Source of the DNA: an uncultured Phascolarctobacterium sp.
GTDB taxonomy: Bacteria > Bacillota > Negativicutes > Acidaminococcales > Acidaminococcaceae
Assembly: GCA_946002345.1 (NCBI GenBank)
Contig: CAMFZA010000083.1
Location: 1-7,215, forward strand
Length of the DNA stretch: 7,215 nucleotides
Direction: 5' to 3'
Shown piece after piece: positions 6,879 through 7,215 of this stretch; the stretch's first letter is position 1, and every line of letters starts with the position of its first letter. Under the pieces are notes generated by a model that saw only the letters and a program-made list of their open reading frames with translations, ran no database searches and had not been told where the DNA came from. Made by a program: the position numbers and the translations under genes.

Positions 6879-6893
6879 AGGGGGCAGGTGCTA
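6861..6893 (-). terminator. Rho-independent terminator of the upstream autotransporter
   Basis: On the minus strand TAGCACCTG and CAGGTGCTA form a nine-base perfect stem around a ten-base loop, followed by TTTTT (6865-6861). The hairpin begins 12 bases after the stop codon at 6906. This is a classic intrinsic terminator for the gene that enters from the right edge. Confidence 0.8.
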
Positions 6894-6905
6894 AAATTTA
6901 GGGGT

Positions 6906-7215
6906 TTAAAATTTCCACTCGAGGTTCACTTTTCCGTATACGGAAGAGCCGCCCTTGCGATAGATATCGCTGCCGAGGGTGAGGCCTATGTCGAGGCGAT
7001 TAAGAGTCTTGAAGGTTACTCCTGCGGCAATACTCATGCTGTCGCGGCCATAGTTTTCAGCGGTGTCGGTAATGGTGACGCCGGGGAGGTCGGCCAGCTG
7101 GTAGGTGGTGCTGCCGTTGTCGCCGAGGAGCTCATGGTTCCAAGCAACGCTGGCGTGGGCTTGCCAGTTGGTGCTGTCGTAGCTGTCGAGAGCTTTGGGC
7201 TTGGTAGTCAAACGA
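6906..7215 (-). CDS. Second autotransporter, C-terminal end of the beta-barrel (partial)
   Basis: Only the last 102 residues and the TAA stop are in the window. The frame stays open to the right edge, so the 5' part, including the whole passenger, is missing. The fragment matches the end of the neighbouring barrel at 89 of 102 residues by hand count. It shares KPKALDSYDSTNWQ, HASVAWNHELL, YGRDSMSIAAGV and the terminal LEWKF with its final Phe. The 13 changes include exchanges typical of drift, such as V/I and T/A, and there is no stop or frameshift, so the copy looks functional. The two genes run head to tail with 107 bases between them, and each appears to have its own transcript because a terminator and a promoter lie in that gap. 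The passenger type of this second protein cannot be known from here. Confidence 0.9.
   Translation of the reverse strand, partial: RLTTKPKALDSYDSTNWQAHASVAWNHELLGDNGSTTYQLADLPGVTITDTAENYGRDSMSIAAGVTFKTLNRLDIGLTLGSDIYRKGGSSVYGKVNLEWKF
6910..7215 (-). repeat. Direct repeat copy 2: 3' end of the upstream autotransporter barrel
   Basis: This is the partner of 3131-3436 in the same orientation. Mismatches are spread over the stop-codon side and vanish toward the window edge, where 7161-7215 is identical to 3382-3436. Confidence 0.9.

Noticed and set aside
1..7215. CRISPR array, tRNA, rRNA, insertion sequence or attachment site
   Set aside because: No short regularly spaced repeats, cloverleaf or rRNA signatures, transposase motifs or terminal inverted repeats are visible on either strand. 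All gaps between genes are under 200 bases.

Overview
The window suggests a diderm Firmicute of the class Negativicutes, the group that includes Veillonella, Phascolarctobacterium and Megamonas. Three things point there: a Firmicute-like primary sigma factor, a two-component pair of a type common in Firmicutes, and large type V autotransporters, which need an outer membrane. No genus can be fixed from the sequence alone. Base composition is moderate overall but uneven.

Left part, plus strand. The 3' part of the housekeeping sigma factor gene rpoD (1-699, cut by the window edge) ends at a hairpin terminator (708-748). A two-gene operon follows. The first gene (870-2156) encodes a seven-helix membrane histidine kinase of the LytS/YesM type. 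The second (2153-2941) encodes a response regulator with a receiver domain and a SARP-like winged-helix output domain. The two genes overlap by four bases (GTGA), both start with GTG, and each has a good Shine-Dalgarno sequence.

Middle. The operon converges on a minus-strand gene. The 185-base gap between them holds a strong stem-loop (3077-3114) that may serve both directions, plus a weaker hairpin at 3029-3052.

Right part, minus strand. A 1223-residue autotransporter fills 3127-6798. In order it has a signal peptide, a zinc metalloprotease-like domain with the motif HEIMHALG, a beta-helix stalk with a passenger-associated repeat, a helical and Ala/Gly-rich linker, and a 12-strand-type beta-barrel ending in Phe. 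Upstream of it, and partly out of the window, is the 3' end of a second autotransporter (6906-7215). Its barrel is about 86% identical in DNA to the first, with the last 55 bases before the window edge identical. The terminator of this second gene overlaps the promoter of the first.

The most notable item is the autotransporter, which looks like a surface-anchored metzincin-type protease with a leishmanolysin-like active-site pattern. The two-component system may sense an envelope or extracellular cue, but nothing in the sequence ties it to the autotransporter genes.
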